NCBI GenBank assembly: GCA_963739645.1
Contig: CAVUBM010000015.1
Location: 62,001-126,000, forward strand
DNA: 64,000 bases
Source of the DNA: JASHPR01 sp963739645
GTDB taxonomy: Bacteria > Actinomycetota > Actinomycetes > Streptosporangiales > Streptosporangiaceae
Direction of reading: 5' to 3'
Under the pieces are notes generated by a model. The model worked only from the letters and a program-made list of their open reading frames with translations. It searched no databases and was not told the origin of the DNA. Of this stretch, positions 53,024 through 62,783 are shown one piece after another. Position 1 is the stretch's first letter. Every line of letters starts with the position of its first letter. The position numbers and the translations under genes were made by a program.

Positions 53024-54906
53024 CTGCCGCCCGCCTCCAGCAGCTCGCTGTGGGTGCCGGCCTCGGCGATCCGGCCCGACTCCAGCACGATGATCCGGTC
53101 GGCCCGGGCCGCCGTGGTCAGCCGGTGCGCCACCACCAGCGTGGTGCGCTGCGCGGCGAGCTGCTCGGTGGCCCGGTTGACCGCCGCCTCGGCGGCCAGG
53201 TCGAGCGCCGCGGTGGCCTCGTCCAGCAGCAGGATGGCCGGGTCCACCAGGTAGGCCCGGGCGAGCGCGATCAGCTGGCGCTGCCCGGCGGACAGGTTGC
53301 GGCCGCGCTCGGACACCTCGTGCAGGAAACCGCCGGGCAGCCGGGCGATCATGTCGATCGCGCCGACACCCCGCGCCGCGGCCTCGACCTCGGCGTCGGT
53401 GGCGTCCGGCCGGCCGTAGGCGATGGCGTCGCGCACGGTGCCGGGGAACAGGTACGACTCCTGCGGCACCACGCCGAGCTGGTGCCGGTAGGCGGCCAGG
53501 TCGTAGTCGCGGACGTCGACCCCGTCGACCAGCACGCGGCCCGAGGTCACGTCGTAGAACCGGGCGACGAGCTTGACCAGCGTCGACTTGCCCGCGCCGG
53601 TCTGGCCGACCAGCGCGACGGTCTCGCCGGGCGCGACTGAGAGGTTGATCCCGCCCAGCGCCCGCTGCGGCTGATCCGGGTAGCTGAAGTACACGTCTCG
53701 CAGCTCGATCTGGCCGCGCAGGCGGCCGGGCTGCACCGGCGCCGCCGCGGCCGGCGTGGACGTCGGCGTCCGCAGCAGGCCCTTGATCCGCTGCAGCCCG
53801 ACGCTGGCCTGCTGGTAGCCGTCGAAGACCTGCGACAGCTGCTGGACCGGCGAGAACAGCAGGTCGATGTAGAGCAGGTAGGCGATCAGCCCGCCCGCGG
53901 TGAGGGCCCCGCTGTGCACCTCGCCTGCCGCCGCGAACAGCACCAGCGCGCCCGCGACGGTCGACAGCGCCTGCACGAACGGGAAGTAGAGCGCGATGTA
54001 GCGCTGCGCCCGCAGCCGGGTGGTCAGGTAGGCGCCGCTCAGCCCGGCGAACCGGTCGCGGTTGACCTGCTCGCGCCGGTAGGCCTGGGCCACCCGCATG
54101 CCCGGCCACGTTCTCCTGCAGGTCGGCGTTGACCACGCTGACCTTCTCCCGGGCCTCGCCGGTAGGCCCGCGACGACTTCATCCGGAACACCACGGTCGG
54201 CCACGATCAGCACCGGGATGATCGACAACAGGGCGAGACCGAGCTTGAGGTTGATGAACAGCAGCGCGATCAGCACGCCGATGAAGGACAGACCCGAGTT
54301 GACCATGGTGATCAGCCCGGTCTGCAGGAACGAGGACAGCGCGTCCACGTCGGTGGTCATCCTGGTCATGATCCGGCCGGTCAGCTCGCGCTCGTAGAAG
54401 TCGAGCCCGAGCCGCTGCAGGTGCGCGAAGATCTTCACCCGCAGCGTGTACAGCAGCCGCTCGCCGTTGCGGCCGACCACCACGGTCTGCACCGGGTTGA
54501 CCACCCAGTCGGCCAGCACGATGGCCAGCGCCGCCAGCGCGACCAGCACGATCACGCGGAACGCCTTGGCCAGCACGCCGTTGTCGATGCCGCCCCGGAT
54601 CAGCAGCGGCATCGCGATGCTGGCCAGCGCGTCCAGGCCGTCCAGGATCAGCCCGGCGATCAGCGCGATCGCGAACGGCCGCAGCAGCCTGCGCAGCGTG
54701 AAGTGCGGGTCGGGCGCCCGGGACCAGGCCCGGCTGACGTCGGGCACGTCGTTGGCCGGCGGCAGCGCGGCCACCTTGGCCAGCAGCTCGGGGTGGGCGG
54801 CATGTCGGCCAGCATGCTGGTCGCGCCGCCGGCACTGCTGCGCAGGCTGCGCCGCCCGCCGCGGCAGCCCGCCCCTGGCCCCGGCCCCGGCGGCAGCCGT
54901 GGTCAC
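52972..54906 (-). CDS. ABC exporter half-transporter (TMD-NBD), second gene of pair, frameshifted
   Basis: About 640 residues. The transmembrane domain starts near FTLRRLLRPFAIALIAGLILDGLDAL. The nucleotide-binding domain has Walker A VGQTGAGKSTLVKL, signature ERGRNLSAGQRQLIALARAYL and Walker B AILLLDEATAALD, then a switch His in VVAHRL. Shifts near 54800, 54175 and 54105 (a compensating pair in the last two) interrupt otherwise continuous coding. The GTG start overlaps the previous gene stop (GTGA). With its neighbour it would form a heterodimeric type IV exporter for drugs or lipids. Confidence 0.87.
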   Translation of the reverse strand: MTTAAAGAGARGGLPRRAAQPAQQCRRRDQHAGRHAAHPELLAKVAALPPANDVPDVSRAWSRAPDPHFTLRRLLRPFAIALIAGLILDGLDALASIAMPLLIRGGIDNGVLAKAFRVIVLVALAALAIVLADWVVNPVQTVVVGRNGERLLYTLRVKIFAHLQRLGLDFYERELTGRIMTRMTTDVDALSSFLQTGLITMVNSGLSFIGVLIALLFINLKLGLALLSIIPVLIVADRGVPDEVVAGLPARPGRRSAWSTPTCRRTWPGMRVAQAYRREQVNRDRFAGLSGAYLTTRLRAQRYIALYFPFVQALSTVAGALVLFAAAGEVHSGALTAGGLIAYLLYIDLLFSPVQQLSQVFDGYQQASVGLQRIKGLLRTPTSTPAAAAPVQPGRLRGQIELRDVYFSYPDQPQRALGGINLSVAPGETVALVGQTGAGKSTLVKLVARFYDVTSGRVLVDGVDVRDYDLAAYRHQLGVVPQESYLFPGTVRDAIAYGRPDATDAEVEAAARGVGAIDMIARLPGGFLHEVSERGRNLSAGQRQLIALARAYLVDPAILLLDEATAALDLAAEAAVNRATEQLAAQRTTLVVAHRLTTAARADRIIVLESGRIAEAGTHSELLEAGGSYAAMWAAFTGDAELVA

Positions 54907-56964
54907 CGGATCCCGCGGACCAGCCCGAACGGGAACCGCGGCGGCCGGTGCCAGCCCGCCACGGCCAGCGGTGGCCGCGGGGACATCCCGGGCCGCTGCG
55001 CGGCCGTCGCGGTCAGCGGGCTCCCGCCACAGCGACGGCGTGATGGCGAGTGCAGGCCCCCGGCCGCCATTCGCGCCTGCCCGCCGGGCCGGAGCCGGTG
55101 CCGGCGGCCAGGGCCGCCGCGCGGCGGGAGGCCTCGTCGGAGTAGCACTCGAGCTCGCCCGCGTCGATGCCCTCGGCGTCGTCCCCGGGCCCGGACAGCA
55201 GCAGCCGGTACAGCGGGCAGCGCGGCCGTCAGCTCCTCGTGGGTGCCCACGTCGACCAGCCGTCCCTCGTCGAGCACCGCGATCCGGTCGGCCAGCTGCA
55301 GGGTGGACCGCCGGTGCGCGATCAGCAGCGTGGTCCGCCCGGCCATGACCTGGCGCAGCGTCGCGTGGATCTGCGCCTCGACCCGGGCGTCGATCGCCGA
55401 GGTGGCGTCGTCCAGCACCAGGATCGCCGGGTCGGTGATCAGCGCCCGGGCCAGCGCGACCCGCTGCCGCTGGCCGCCGGACAGGGTCAGGCCCTGCTCG
55501 CCGACGACGGTGTCGTAGCCGTCGCGGCAGCTCGCTGATGAACTCGTCGGCCTCGGCCGCCCGGGCCGCCGCGACGATCTGCTCGTCGGTCGCGTCCGGC
55601 CGGCCGTAGGCGATGTTGGCCCGGACGCGTGTCGGAGAACAGGAAGCTCTCCTCCAGCACCAGCCCGATCGAGGCGCGCAGCGAGTCGAGGGTCAGGTCG
55701 CGGACGTCGTGCCCGCCGATCCGCACCGCGCCGCCGCGCACGTCGTAGAACCGGGGCAGCAGCAGCGAGATCGTCGACTTGCCCGAGCCGGAGGTGCCGA
55801 CCAGCGCGAGCGTCTCGCCCGGCGCGACGCCGCAGCGACAGCCCGCGCAGCACCGGCTCGGACGGCAGGTAGCCGAAGCGTCACGTCGTCGAGCTCGACG
55901 TCGGGCGCGCCCGGCGGGCAGCGCCATCGCGTCCGGCTTCTCGGTGATCACCGGCCGGGAGTCGATCACCTCGAACACCCGGATCACGCTGGCCCGGGCC
56001 TCCTGGCCGATCGTGATCAGGCCGGTCAGCACCCGGACCGGGCCGACCAGCTGGGCGAGGTAGGAGGAGAACGCGAAGAACGTGCCGAGCGTGATCTGCC
56101 CCGTTGATCGCCAGCCAGCCGCCGAGCGCGAGCACGCCGACCTGGCCGAGCGCGGGGACGGCCTGCAGCGCCGGGTTGTACCGCGCGGTCAGCCGGACCG
56201 TGCGCACCCGCGAGGCGTACAGCGGCGTGCTGGCGCCCTCGAGCGCGCTCGATCTCCTGCTCCTCCTGGCCGAAGCCCTTGACCACGCGCACGCCGGTGA
56301 CCGCGCCGTCGACCACGCCGGCCACGTTGGCGGCCTGCTGCTGCGCGTCCCAGCTGGCCGGGAACAGCCTGCTGCCGGGACGCGAGCGCGATCAGCCACA
56401 GCGCCGGGCCCGACCGCCAGCGCGATGAGGGTGAGCAGCGGCGACAGGAACGCCATGATCGACGAGCGACAGCACGAACAGCACGCACGTTGCCGAGCAG
56501 CATCGGCACCATGCTGAGCAGGCCCTGCACCATGTTGAGGTCGGAGATCGACCGGCTGACGATCTGGCCGGTGTGCAGCTGGTCCTGGCGGGCGCCGTCC
56601 AGCGCTGGACAGCGAGCCGAACATCTCGGTGCGCATGTCGTGCTGGACGTCCAGCGAGATCCGGCCGCCGAAGTACCGCCGGGTGAAGACGCCGACGAAG
56701 CTGAGCCAGCGCGGCGACGATCAGCAGCGCGGTCGCACCGAGCCAGATCGGCTGGTGGTGGGCGAGGATCGCGTTGTCGACGATGTCGCGCTGGATCAGC
56801 GGGATCACCGCGGTGACGACCGTGGCGAGCAGCGAGCCGCCGAGCGCCAGGATCACGGCACGAGGGTGCCGCCAGCAGTACGTGGCCAGCCGATCCAGCC
56901 GCGCGTGCGGGCCGCCGCCGTGGTGTCCCCGCTCGTCGCCCGGCCGCGTCCCAGCTGCCCTCAC
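54903..56964 (-). CDS. ABC exporter half-transporter, first gene of pair, heavily frameshifted
   Basis: Start GTG 56964: LDRLATYCWRHPRAVILALGGSLLATVVTAVIPLIQRDIVDNAIL begins the membrane domain. Later blocks in other frames: MAFLSPLLTLIALAVG, LTGLITIGQEARASVIRVFEVIDSRPVITEKPDAM, VGTSGSGKSTISLLLPRFYDV (Walker A), GEQGLTLSGGQRQRVALARALI (signature) and AILVLDDATSAIDARVEAQIH. The acidic residue after Walker B is Asp in DDATSAID, as in the degenerate partner of heterodimeric exporters. More than eight single-base shifts between 54.9 and 56.7 kb make exact boundaries unreliable. The MarR gene ends in a probable GTGA overlap with this start. Confidence 0.8.
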
Positions 56965-57447
56965 GCCTGGCCCCGTGGCGGCCGCGCTGCGGCGGGCGCG
57001 CCTGCTCGTCCATGGCCTGGTCGAGCGTGTCCAGCGCGTGCAGCGGCCGGTCCGGATCGCCGGCTCGGCGAGCAGCTGATCCAGCCACTGGGCGTAGACG
57101 GCGTCGGCCCGGCCCACCGCGTCCTGCCCGGCCTCGGTCAGGCACAGCCGGACCACCCGCCGGTCCTCGGGCTCGGTCTCCCGCCGCAGCAACCCGGCCG
57201 CGACGAGGCCGTCGGCCGTGCGCGGTCAGCGTCGGCTTGGCCACCGCCAGCCGCTCGGCCAGCTTGGCCGAGCGCTCACCGCCAGCGCCGACCAGCTTCA
57301 GGATCCGGTACTGCTGCGGCGTCAGCCCGGCATCGACCCGCTCCATCGAACGGAACAGCCGCAGCACGATCATCACCACCCGTGCGGCGCGCTCGCCTGC
57401 CGTCTCGTCCAGCCGCTCTCACCCGGGCCCGGCCGCTCGACGATCAC
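56961..57447 (-). CDS. MarR-family regulator of the ABC exporter, frameshifted
   Basis: The likely start is GTG 57447 with an AAGGAG site, reading VIVERPGPGE. A shift follows at once, then ERAARVVMIVLRLFRSMERVDAGLTPQQYRILKLV, SAKLAERLAVAKPTLTATADGLVAAGLLRRETEPEDRRVVRLCLTEAGQ: a standard MarR winged helix. The C-terminal end is inferred to be the TGA overlapping the ABC start. Its position as first gene of the exporter operon suggests auto-regulation and control of efflux. Confidence 0.75.
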
Positions 57448-57539
57448 TAAGCCCGCTCCTTGGTACGCCCATCTTACAGTTCGTCACCCTAACAAAATTC
57501 GCCGCCCAAAACTTCCGCGCGCCGCGCCGGGTCCTGCGG

Positions 57540-58445
57540 TCAGAGCTTGCCCTGCAGGCTGGTGATCATCGGCGAGGTGCAGACCTTGGCCGGCGGTTCG
57601 TTCGTCATCTTGCAGATGGCCGCGGTGATCAGGTTGGCCGCGCCGTTCACGCCCTGCGCGATCGTGCTGGACGGGTCGTGCAGGGCCGAGCGATCTGGGA
57701 CCAGGTCAGGCCCTTGAGCACCGCGGGGTCATAGATCGGCGCCTTGATCAGGTACTTGCCGCCGAAGTCGATGAACGGGTAGCCGCGGGCGCTGATGTCC
57801 GAGTCGTATTGGTCCCACAGATCTTCTGCTGCTCTGCCGTGGTCTGCTGCAGCGGGGCCTGGGTGACCGTCTCGTTCTCGACCGGGGTGAAGATCAGGTA
57901 CTTGCTGGCGTAGCTGGACTTGTAGAACGTCAGCGTCGCGGTGTTGGGGAACACGTCGGTCGGCGAGGAGTGGATGCCGCGCAGCGGCCAGAGCGTGCCG
58001 AACCGGCTCAGCGCCACGGCCATCGACCAGCGCATGGCCGCGCAGTACGGGCAGAACTCGGCGCCGATGTACAGCATCTCCGGCTTGCCGTTGCTGGTCA
58101 GCGCCGCGTCGGTGATCGTGGAGATCGGCAAGGGTTGCAGGAGAGCACCGAGCCCTCGCCGATCGTGTCCAGGGTGCTGACCGGGACGCCGGTGACGTCA
58201 CGGTTGACGCTGGCCGGGAGCGCGGTTCCGGTCACGGAGCTCGATGAGCCTGACGTGCCGGACGAGTCCGACGACCCTGAGTTGAGCTTGATGACCACGA
58301 ACACCAGCACGATGGCCAGGACCACGACGATGCCGCCGCCGGCGATCAGGAGGCGGCGGCGGGCCTCGGCCCGGCGGGCCGCGGCCTGCTGCGCCGCGAT
58401 GCGCTCCCGGACGGATTGCTGCCGGTTCCTGGCTGCCTTGCCCAT
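57540..58445 (-). CDS. DUF929-family thioredoxin-like membrane-anchored protein (copy 1), frameshifted
   Basis: About 300 residues. A basic N-terminus (GKAARNRQQSVRERIAAQQAAARRAEARRR) is followed by one TM (LLIAGGGIVVVLAIVLVFVVIK), a Ser/Gly linker and the DUF929 domain: KPEMLYIGAEFCPYCAAMRWSMAVALSRFGT (CPYC) and GYPFIDFGGKYLIKAPIYDPAVLKGLTW. It would act outside the membrane in disulfide chemistry. Shifts lie near 58140, 57825 and 57690. Ends ...MITSLQGKL at 57540. The VKOR gene is immediately upstream. Confidence 0.83.
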
Positions 58446-58491
58446 CTGCTCCGCCGAGCCTTCCGCTCTCTGCCTGTGCCGGCCGCCTTCG

Positions 58492-59205
58492 CTACCGCGT
58501 GCGCTTCGCCGCGGCCCCGCTGCCTGTGACCGCGCTGCCCGGGGCGGTGCTGCCGAGGGAGGCGTTGAAGATGAGCAGGCGAACAGCAGGAACGTGATGA
58601 TGTGCACGCTGGTGCAGTCGACAGGCAGATCGCGCCGATGGTGAACAGCTCGGTGTAGATCAGGTACAGCACGAACACGATGCCGAGGATGACGGCCGAG
58701 CCGGGCCCAGTAGACCGCGGCAGCCTGGATCGCCAGGCCCACGGCGAGTTGATCGCGACCATGAACACGTAGAACGCCAGGCCGAGCACGGCGACCGGGA
58801 AGACGCCGAACACGATCGACTCCGGGCTGGTGGTGACCTTCTGGCAGTTGAACGTGGAGGTCGCCGGGCAGCCGAGGATGACGTCGCGGCGTGTAGTGCT
58901 GGACGGTCAGGTAGATCGAGACGCCGAGGCCGGCCAGCGAGAGAACCAGCGTGGCGATCTGGAACCAGCGTCCAGGGGCGGGCCGCCCACCCGGCGTAGC
59001 CTGCGCCGCGACCTCGCCAGCCCCCGGTCCCTGGCCGGGAGTCTGGCGGCGATCCGGCCGGCCGCCCTTGCCCTGGCCGTTCGCGCCGCCCTGGGCCTGA
59101 CCGCCCGCGCGGGCCTGGCTGGCGCGGTGGCGCAGCCCCGTTGCCGCGCGCCGCCGTGCGGTTGCGGGACTGGCCCGATCTCGGCCGTGCCTTCTGGCTG
59201 GCCAT
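58492..59205 (-). CDS. Vitamin K epoxide reductase (VKOR) family disulfide-generating enzyme, frameshifted
   Basis: About 238 residues. A long basic/Gly-rich N-terminus leads into TM1 (FQIATLVLSLAGLGVSIYLTVQHYT). Loop cysteines follow in GCPATSTFNCQKVTTS, then SIVFGVFPVAVLGLAFYVFMVAI, LGIVFVLYLIYTELFTIGAICL and the CxxC pair before TSVHIITFLLF. It ends LIIFNASLGSTAPGSAVTGSG...KRTR. VKOR homologues re-oxidise a DsbA-like partner using quinone. Start ATG 59205 overlaps the stop of DUF929 copy 2 (TGATG). Shifts lie near 58960, 58890, 58740, 58625 and 58575. Confidence 0.82.
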
Positions 59206-60108
59206 CACAGCCCGCCGTTACCTGCGGTGACCGCGGGCGAGGTGCACACGGTAGCCGGCTTGTCGCCGGTCACCTTGCAGATGGCGGCGGTGAGCGTGTT
59301 GGCCGCGGCGTTGACGTCCTTGGCCACCGCGGACGACGGGTTCTGCAGGGCCGCGGCCACCTGCGGCCAGGTCATCCCCTTGAGCGCGGTCGGGAGGAAC
59401 TGGGCCCCGATGACCAGGTACTTGTTGCCGATGTCGACGAAGGGGAACGAGCCCTTGTCGGTGGCCTGGACGTATGGCGGGGCGTCGTACTTGTTGAACA
59501 CGGCCATCTGGGCCGACGTAGGAGCCTGCAGCGTCGGGTAGGTCCCCGAGGCGTTCGGCACGTTGCCGTACCACTCGACCGGGGTGAACGTCAGGTACTT
59601 GCTCGTGTAGCTGGCGTTGTGGAACGTCAGCGTCGGCGTGCTCGGGTAGACGTCGGTGCTCGACGAGTGGATGAAGTGCAGCCCGGAGAAGGTGCCGAAC
59701 CGGCTCAGCGCCGCCACCATGGACCAGCGCTCGGCCGCGCAGTACGGGCAGTACTCGCCGCCGATGTAGAGCATCTCGGGCTTGCCGTTGGCCGTGAGCG
59801 GCGCCGGCGGAGCCCTGGACCGGGAGCAGAGGACTCACCTTCCCCCGGCCGGCCTGGTTCAGGACGGCGGCCGGGATGGTGGTGATCTGCTTGGTGACGG
59901 CCGCGTTCGATGCGGCGCCGGAGGAGGACGACGAGGGCGAACTGGACGCCTTGATCAGGATGAACGCCACCACGATGGCGATGACCGCGACCACGCTGCC
60001 GCCCGTTATCAGCATCCGCCTGCGGATCTCAGCACGCCGGGCAGCGGCTCGTTGCGCCGCTATCTTCTCCCTGGCGTTCTGCTGCCTGATCCTGGTTGCC
60101 TTGCTCAT
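59205..60108 (-). CDS. DUF929-family thioredoxin-like membrane-anchored protein (copy 2), one frameshift
   Basis: About 300 residues with the same layout as copy 1: basic N-terminus SKATRIRQQNAREKIAAQRAAARRAE, one TM (MLITGGSVVAVIAIVVAFILIK), a Ser-rich linker, then LYIGGEYCPYCAAERWSMVAALSRFGT (CPYC) and FPFVDIGNKYLVIGAQFLPTALKGMTW. One shift near 59810. It is a paralogue of copy 1. The three genes form the operon DUF929-VKOR-DUF929. Confidence 0.87.
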
Positions 60109-60314
60109 GCCCGCCCTGCCTCACCCGTCCGGATTCCTCTGGCCCGACTCTGCTGGCCCGTGCCGCGGCTTTCACGCGCGCCGCACCTCTGGCCCGGCGC
60201 ATGGCCATGCCGCCGCGGGAGGCGGCCGCCAGAGACCATGCTAAGGCGAGCCAGGCGGTGGGGCTGCCCCTCCAACCTAAGCGCACGTTTCTGAAAGAAA
60301 ACTGAACGCCGTCT

Positions 60315-60370
60315 CTTACCGAAGTAAGGGATTCGTCCACGCCAAGTCGTGGCTTCTTGCGTTGCGCAAG
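60315..60370. other. Three consecutive short hairpins in a divergent leader region
   Basis: CTTAC/GTAAG (60315-60328), CCACG/CGTGG (60337-60352) and CTTGCG/CGCAAG (60356-60370) lie one after the other. They fall in the 461-bp region between the divergent DUF929 copy 2 and epimerase genes. Nothing else recognisable is present in 60109-60569 apart from an A-rich patch near 60290-60305. Confidence 0.4.
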
Positions 60371-60569
60371 TGACGGTAGCTGTGATCCCGGCCGATCTGA
60401 CCGGTTCCCGGGAGATCCAGGCCGCGGGGAGCGCATCGAATACCGATCCCGGCACGGGCAGGTCCTCCTCTGCCGTCGCACGCTGCCACTGGTGACATTC
60501 TCCCGCCCGGGCTACGCCGAGGACGAACACGGGCTCCCGGCCCGGGGCGATCGGGGCAGTGTGGGTGCC

Positions 60570-61539
60570 ATGAGGCTTCTGGTCCTGGGCGGAACGCACC
60601 ATGTCGGGCGGGCGGTCGTGGAGACGGCCCTGGCCCGCGGCGACGATGTCACCACGGTCAACCGCGGGATCAGCGGCCATCAGCCGCCCGGGGCGCGGGC
60701 CCTGCACGCCGACCGCAGCGATCGGGCCGCGATGCGCGCGGCGCTCGGCAGCGGTTCCTGGGACGCGGTGATCGACACCTGGAGCGGCGCGCCCCGCGCC
60801 GTGGCGGATGCCGCCGCGCTGCTGGTGGGCCGCGTCGGCCACTACGGGTATGTGTCCAGCCGGTCGGTCTACCGGTGGCCGATACCCGCCGGGCGCCGAC
60901 GAGCGCGCGCCGGTGGTCGACGGGGACCCGGCCAGCACTGACAGCGAGGACTACGCGGCGGCCAAACGGGGCGGTGAGCTGGCGGCGGCCGGCGCGTTCG
61001 GTGACTGGGCGCTGCTGGCCAGGGCGGGCCTGATCCTGGGCCCGTACGAGCGGGTCGGCCGGATGCCCTGGTGGCTGCGGCGGATGGAGCTCGGCGGTGA
61101 GATCTTGGCCCCGGGCCCGCCGGACCGGCCGCTGCAGTACATCGACTGCCGCGACCTCGCGGCGTGGATGATCTCGGCCGCTGAGCGGCGCATCGGCGGC
61201 GCGTTCAACGCGGTCAGCCAGCCCGGCCAGGCCACGATGGCGAGCCTGCTCGAGGCGGCCAGGGAGGTCACCGGGTCCCGTGGCTCGCTGGTCTGGGTCG
61301 CGCCGGAGGTGATCGAGGCGGAGGGCATCGAGCCGTGGACCGAGCTGCCGATCTGGCTGCCGCCGGACGGGGAGTTCGCCGGCCTGCACGACGGTGATGT
61401 CTCGGCCGCCTACGCGGCGGGCCTGACCTGCAGGCCGGTCGAGGAAACCGTCGCCGACACCTGGCGGTGGCTGCAGGACGAGGGCTACCCGCCGCCGCCT
61501 CCGGCCCGGGCGGCCGTCGCACGGCCTGAGCCCGGATAA
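60570..61539 (+). CDS. NAD-dependent epimerase/dehydratase family protein (one frameshift)
   Basis: About 323 residues from ATG 60570. Rossmann motif RLLVLGGTHHVGRAVVETAL and GHYGYVSSRSVYRWPI in the first frame, then after a shift near 60887 PPGADERAPVVDGDP, DYAAAKRGGELAAAGAFGDWALLARAGLILGPYE and RPLQYIDCRDLAAWMISAAE. This is an extended SDR of the isoflavone-reductase/epimerase-like type common in actinomycetes. The substrate is unknown. Confidence 0.8.
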
Positions 61540-61618
61540 GGAGCGCAGGTGCTGGCCAGCCTGGGGCTGACCGCCCGGACTGACGGCGCGCCCGGCCCGG
61601 TGCTGGACCGCTCCTGGG

Positions 61619-62026
61619 CTACCGGCGGCCCAGTGAGCGTGGCGTGTTCACCTTGTCCGCGGCGATCCTTGAGTATCACCCGGCCTTGCGGCCCGATCGG
61701 GTTGCGGTAGTCGGCGCCCACGTACTTGCGGGACAGCTTGTCGATGTGCTCGCGGGCCTCGCTGCCGTCGATGGTCTCGACGACCCGGCCGCGCACCTCG
61801 GACCAGTCCCAGGGGTCGTGTCGGAGTGGATCAGCACCGTGATCCTGGGGTCCCGGCGGATGTTCCTCGCCCGCTGCCGCTGCGGCTCCGTGTTGACGAG
61901 CACGTACTCGCCGTCGCTGTCCACCCACGTCAGCAGGGCCTGCGGCTGGCCGTTGGGCATCAGGGTCACCACCGTGGCCAGGTTCTTGCCCTGGGCCAGA
62001 CGCACCGTGTCCTCGTCGAGGGGCAT
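61619..62026 (-). CDS. PPOX-class F420-dependent-type protein (two frameshifts)
   Basis: About 136 residues. PLDEDTVRLAQGKNLATVVTLMPNGQPQALLTWVDSDGEYVLVNTEPQRQRARNIRRDPRITVLIHSD is followed in another frame by DPWDWSEVRGRVVETIDGSEAREHIDKLSRKYVGADYRNPIGPQGRVIL. A second shift near 61670 restores RIAADKVNTPRSLGRR and a stop at 61619. The split-barrel pattern and length match Rv1155-like F420- or flavin-binding proteins. Confidence 0.8.
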
Positions 62027-62035
62027 CGGCTCTCC

Positions 62036-62572
62036 TCAGTGGCCGTAAACGGGAATGATCAGCGCCCGGGCGATCGTGTGGAACCGGAGGTTGAACCCCG
62101 CGACCGCGGGGGAGACGTCGGAATCGACGCCCAGCTTGTCGGTGTCGAGGGCGTACACCGTGAACACGTACCGGTGCGGCGGGTCGCCCGCGGGCGGCGC
62201 GGCGCCGCCGAAGTCCTTGGTGCCGTAGTCGTTCCGCACCGAGAACGCGCCGGCGGGCAGGCCGTCTCCGTCGCTGCCGCCCGCGCCCGCAGGCAGTTCG
62301 GTGACGGAGGCCGGGATGTCGAGAACCAGCCAGTGCCAGAAGCCGGAGCCGGTCGGGGCGTCCGGGTCGTAGCAGGTGACGGCGAAGCCCTGGGTCTCCG
62401 GCGGGAACCCGGACCAGCGCAGCTGCGGTGAGATGTTCTGCCCCGTCATCCCGAACCCGCTGTAGACCTGTTTGTCGCCCATGGGCTGGCCGTCGCTGAC
62501 GTCATCGCTCTCCACCGTGAACGACGGCACCTGGGGCATGAAGTCGAACGGCAACGGCGCACGGTCGGTCAT
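62036..62572 (-). CDS. YbhB/YbcL (PEBP-like) protein
   Basis: 178 residues from ATG 62572 with an AAGGAGGA site. Signatures: GQNISPQLRWSGFPPETQGFAVTCYDPDAPTGSGFWHWLVLDIP, GAFSVRNDYGTKDFGGAAPPAGDPPHRYVFTVYALD. These are the anion-binding residues of the phosphatidylethanolamine-binding fold. The bacterial role is unclear. Confidence 0.92.
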   Translation of the reverse strand: MTDRAPLPFDFMPQVPSFTVESDDVSDGQPMGDKQVYSGFGMTGQNISPQLRWSGFPPETQGFAVTCYDPDAPTGSGFWHWLVLDIPASVTELPAGAGGSDGDGLPAGAFSVRNDYGTKDFGGAAPPAGDPPHRYVFTVYALDTDKLGVDSDVSPAVAGFNLRFHTIARALIIPVYGH

Positions 62573-62783
62573 GGTCTCCTCCTTATGGCTGGGTTGCTGG
62601 GGCGGCGTGGCGATGCCAACGCTATCTCGCGGGCGACCGCGCGGTGGCGCCGGGCCGTGACCGGCATCCCGGCACGGAAGGTCACCGGAGCAGTCCGGTC
62701 CATGCCGCATCGGGTGCGAATTGGGTCTACGGTTATTGATCGGCGGGGGGTCGGCGTGCCAGGAGAAGGGGTCGAGGGCAGGC

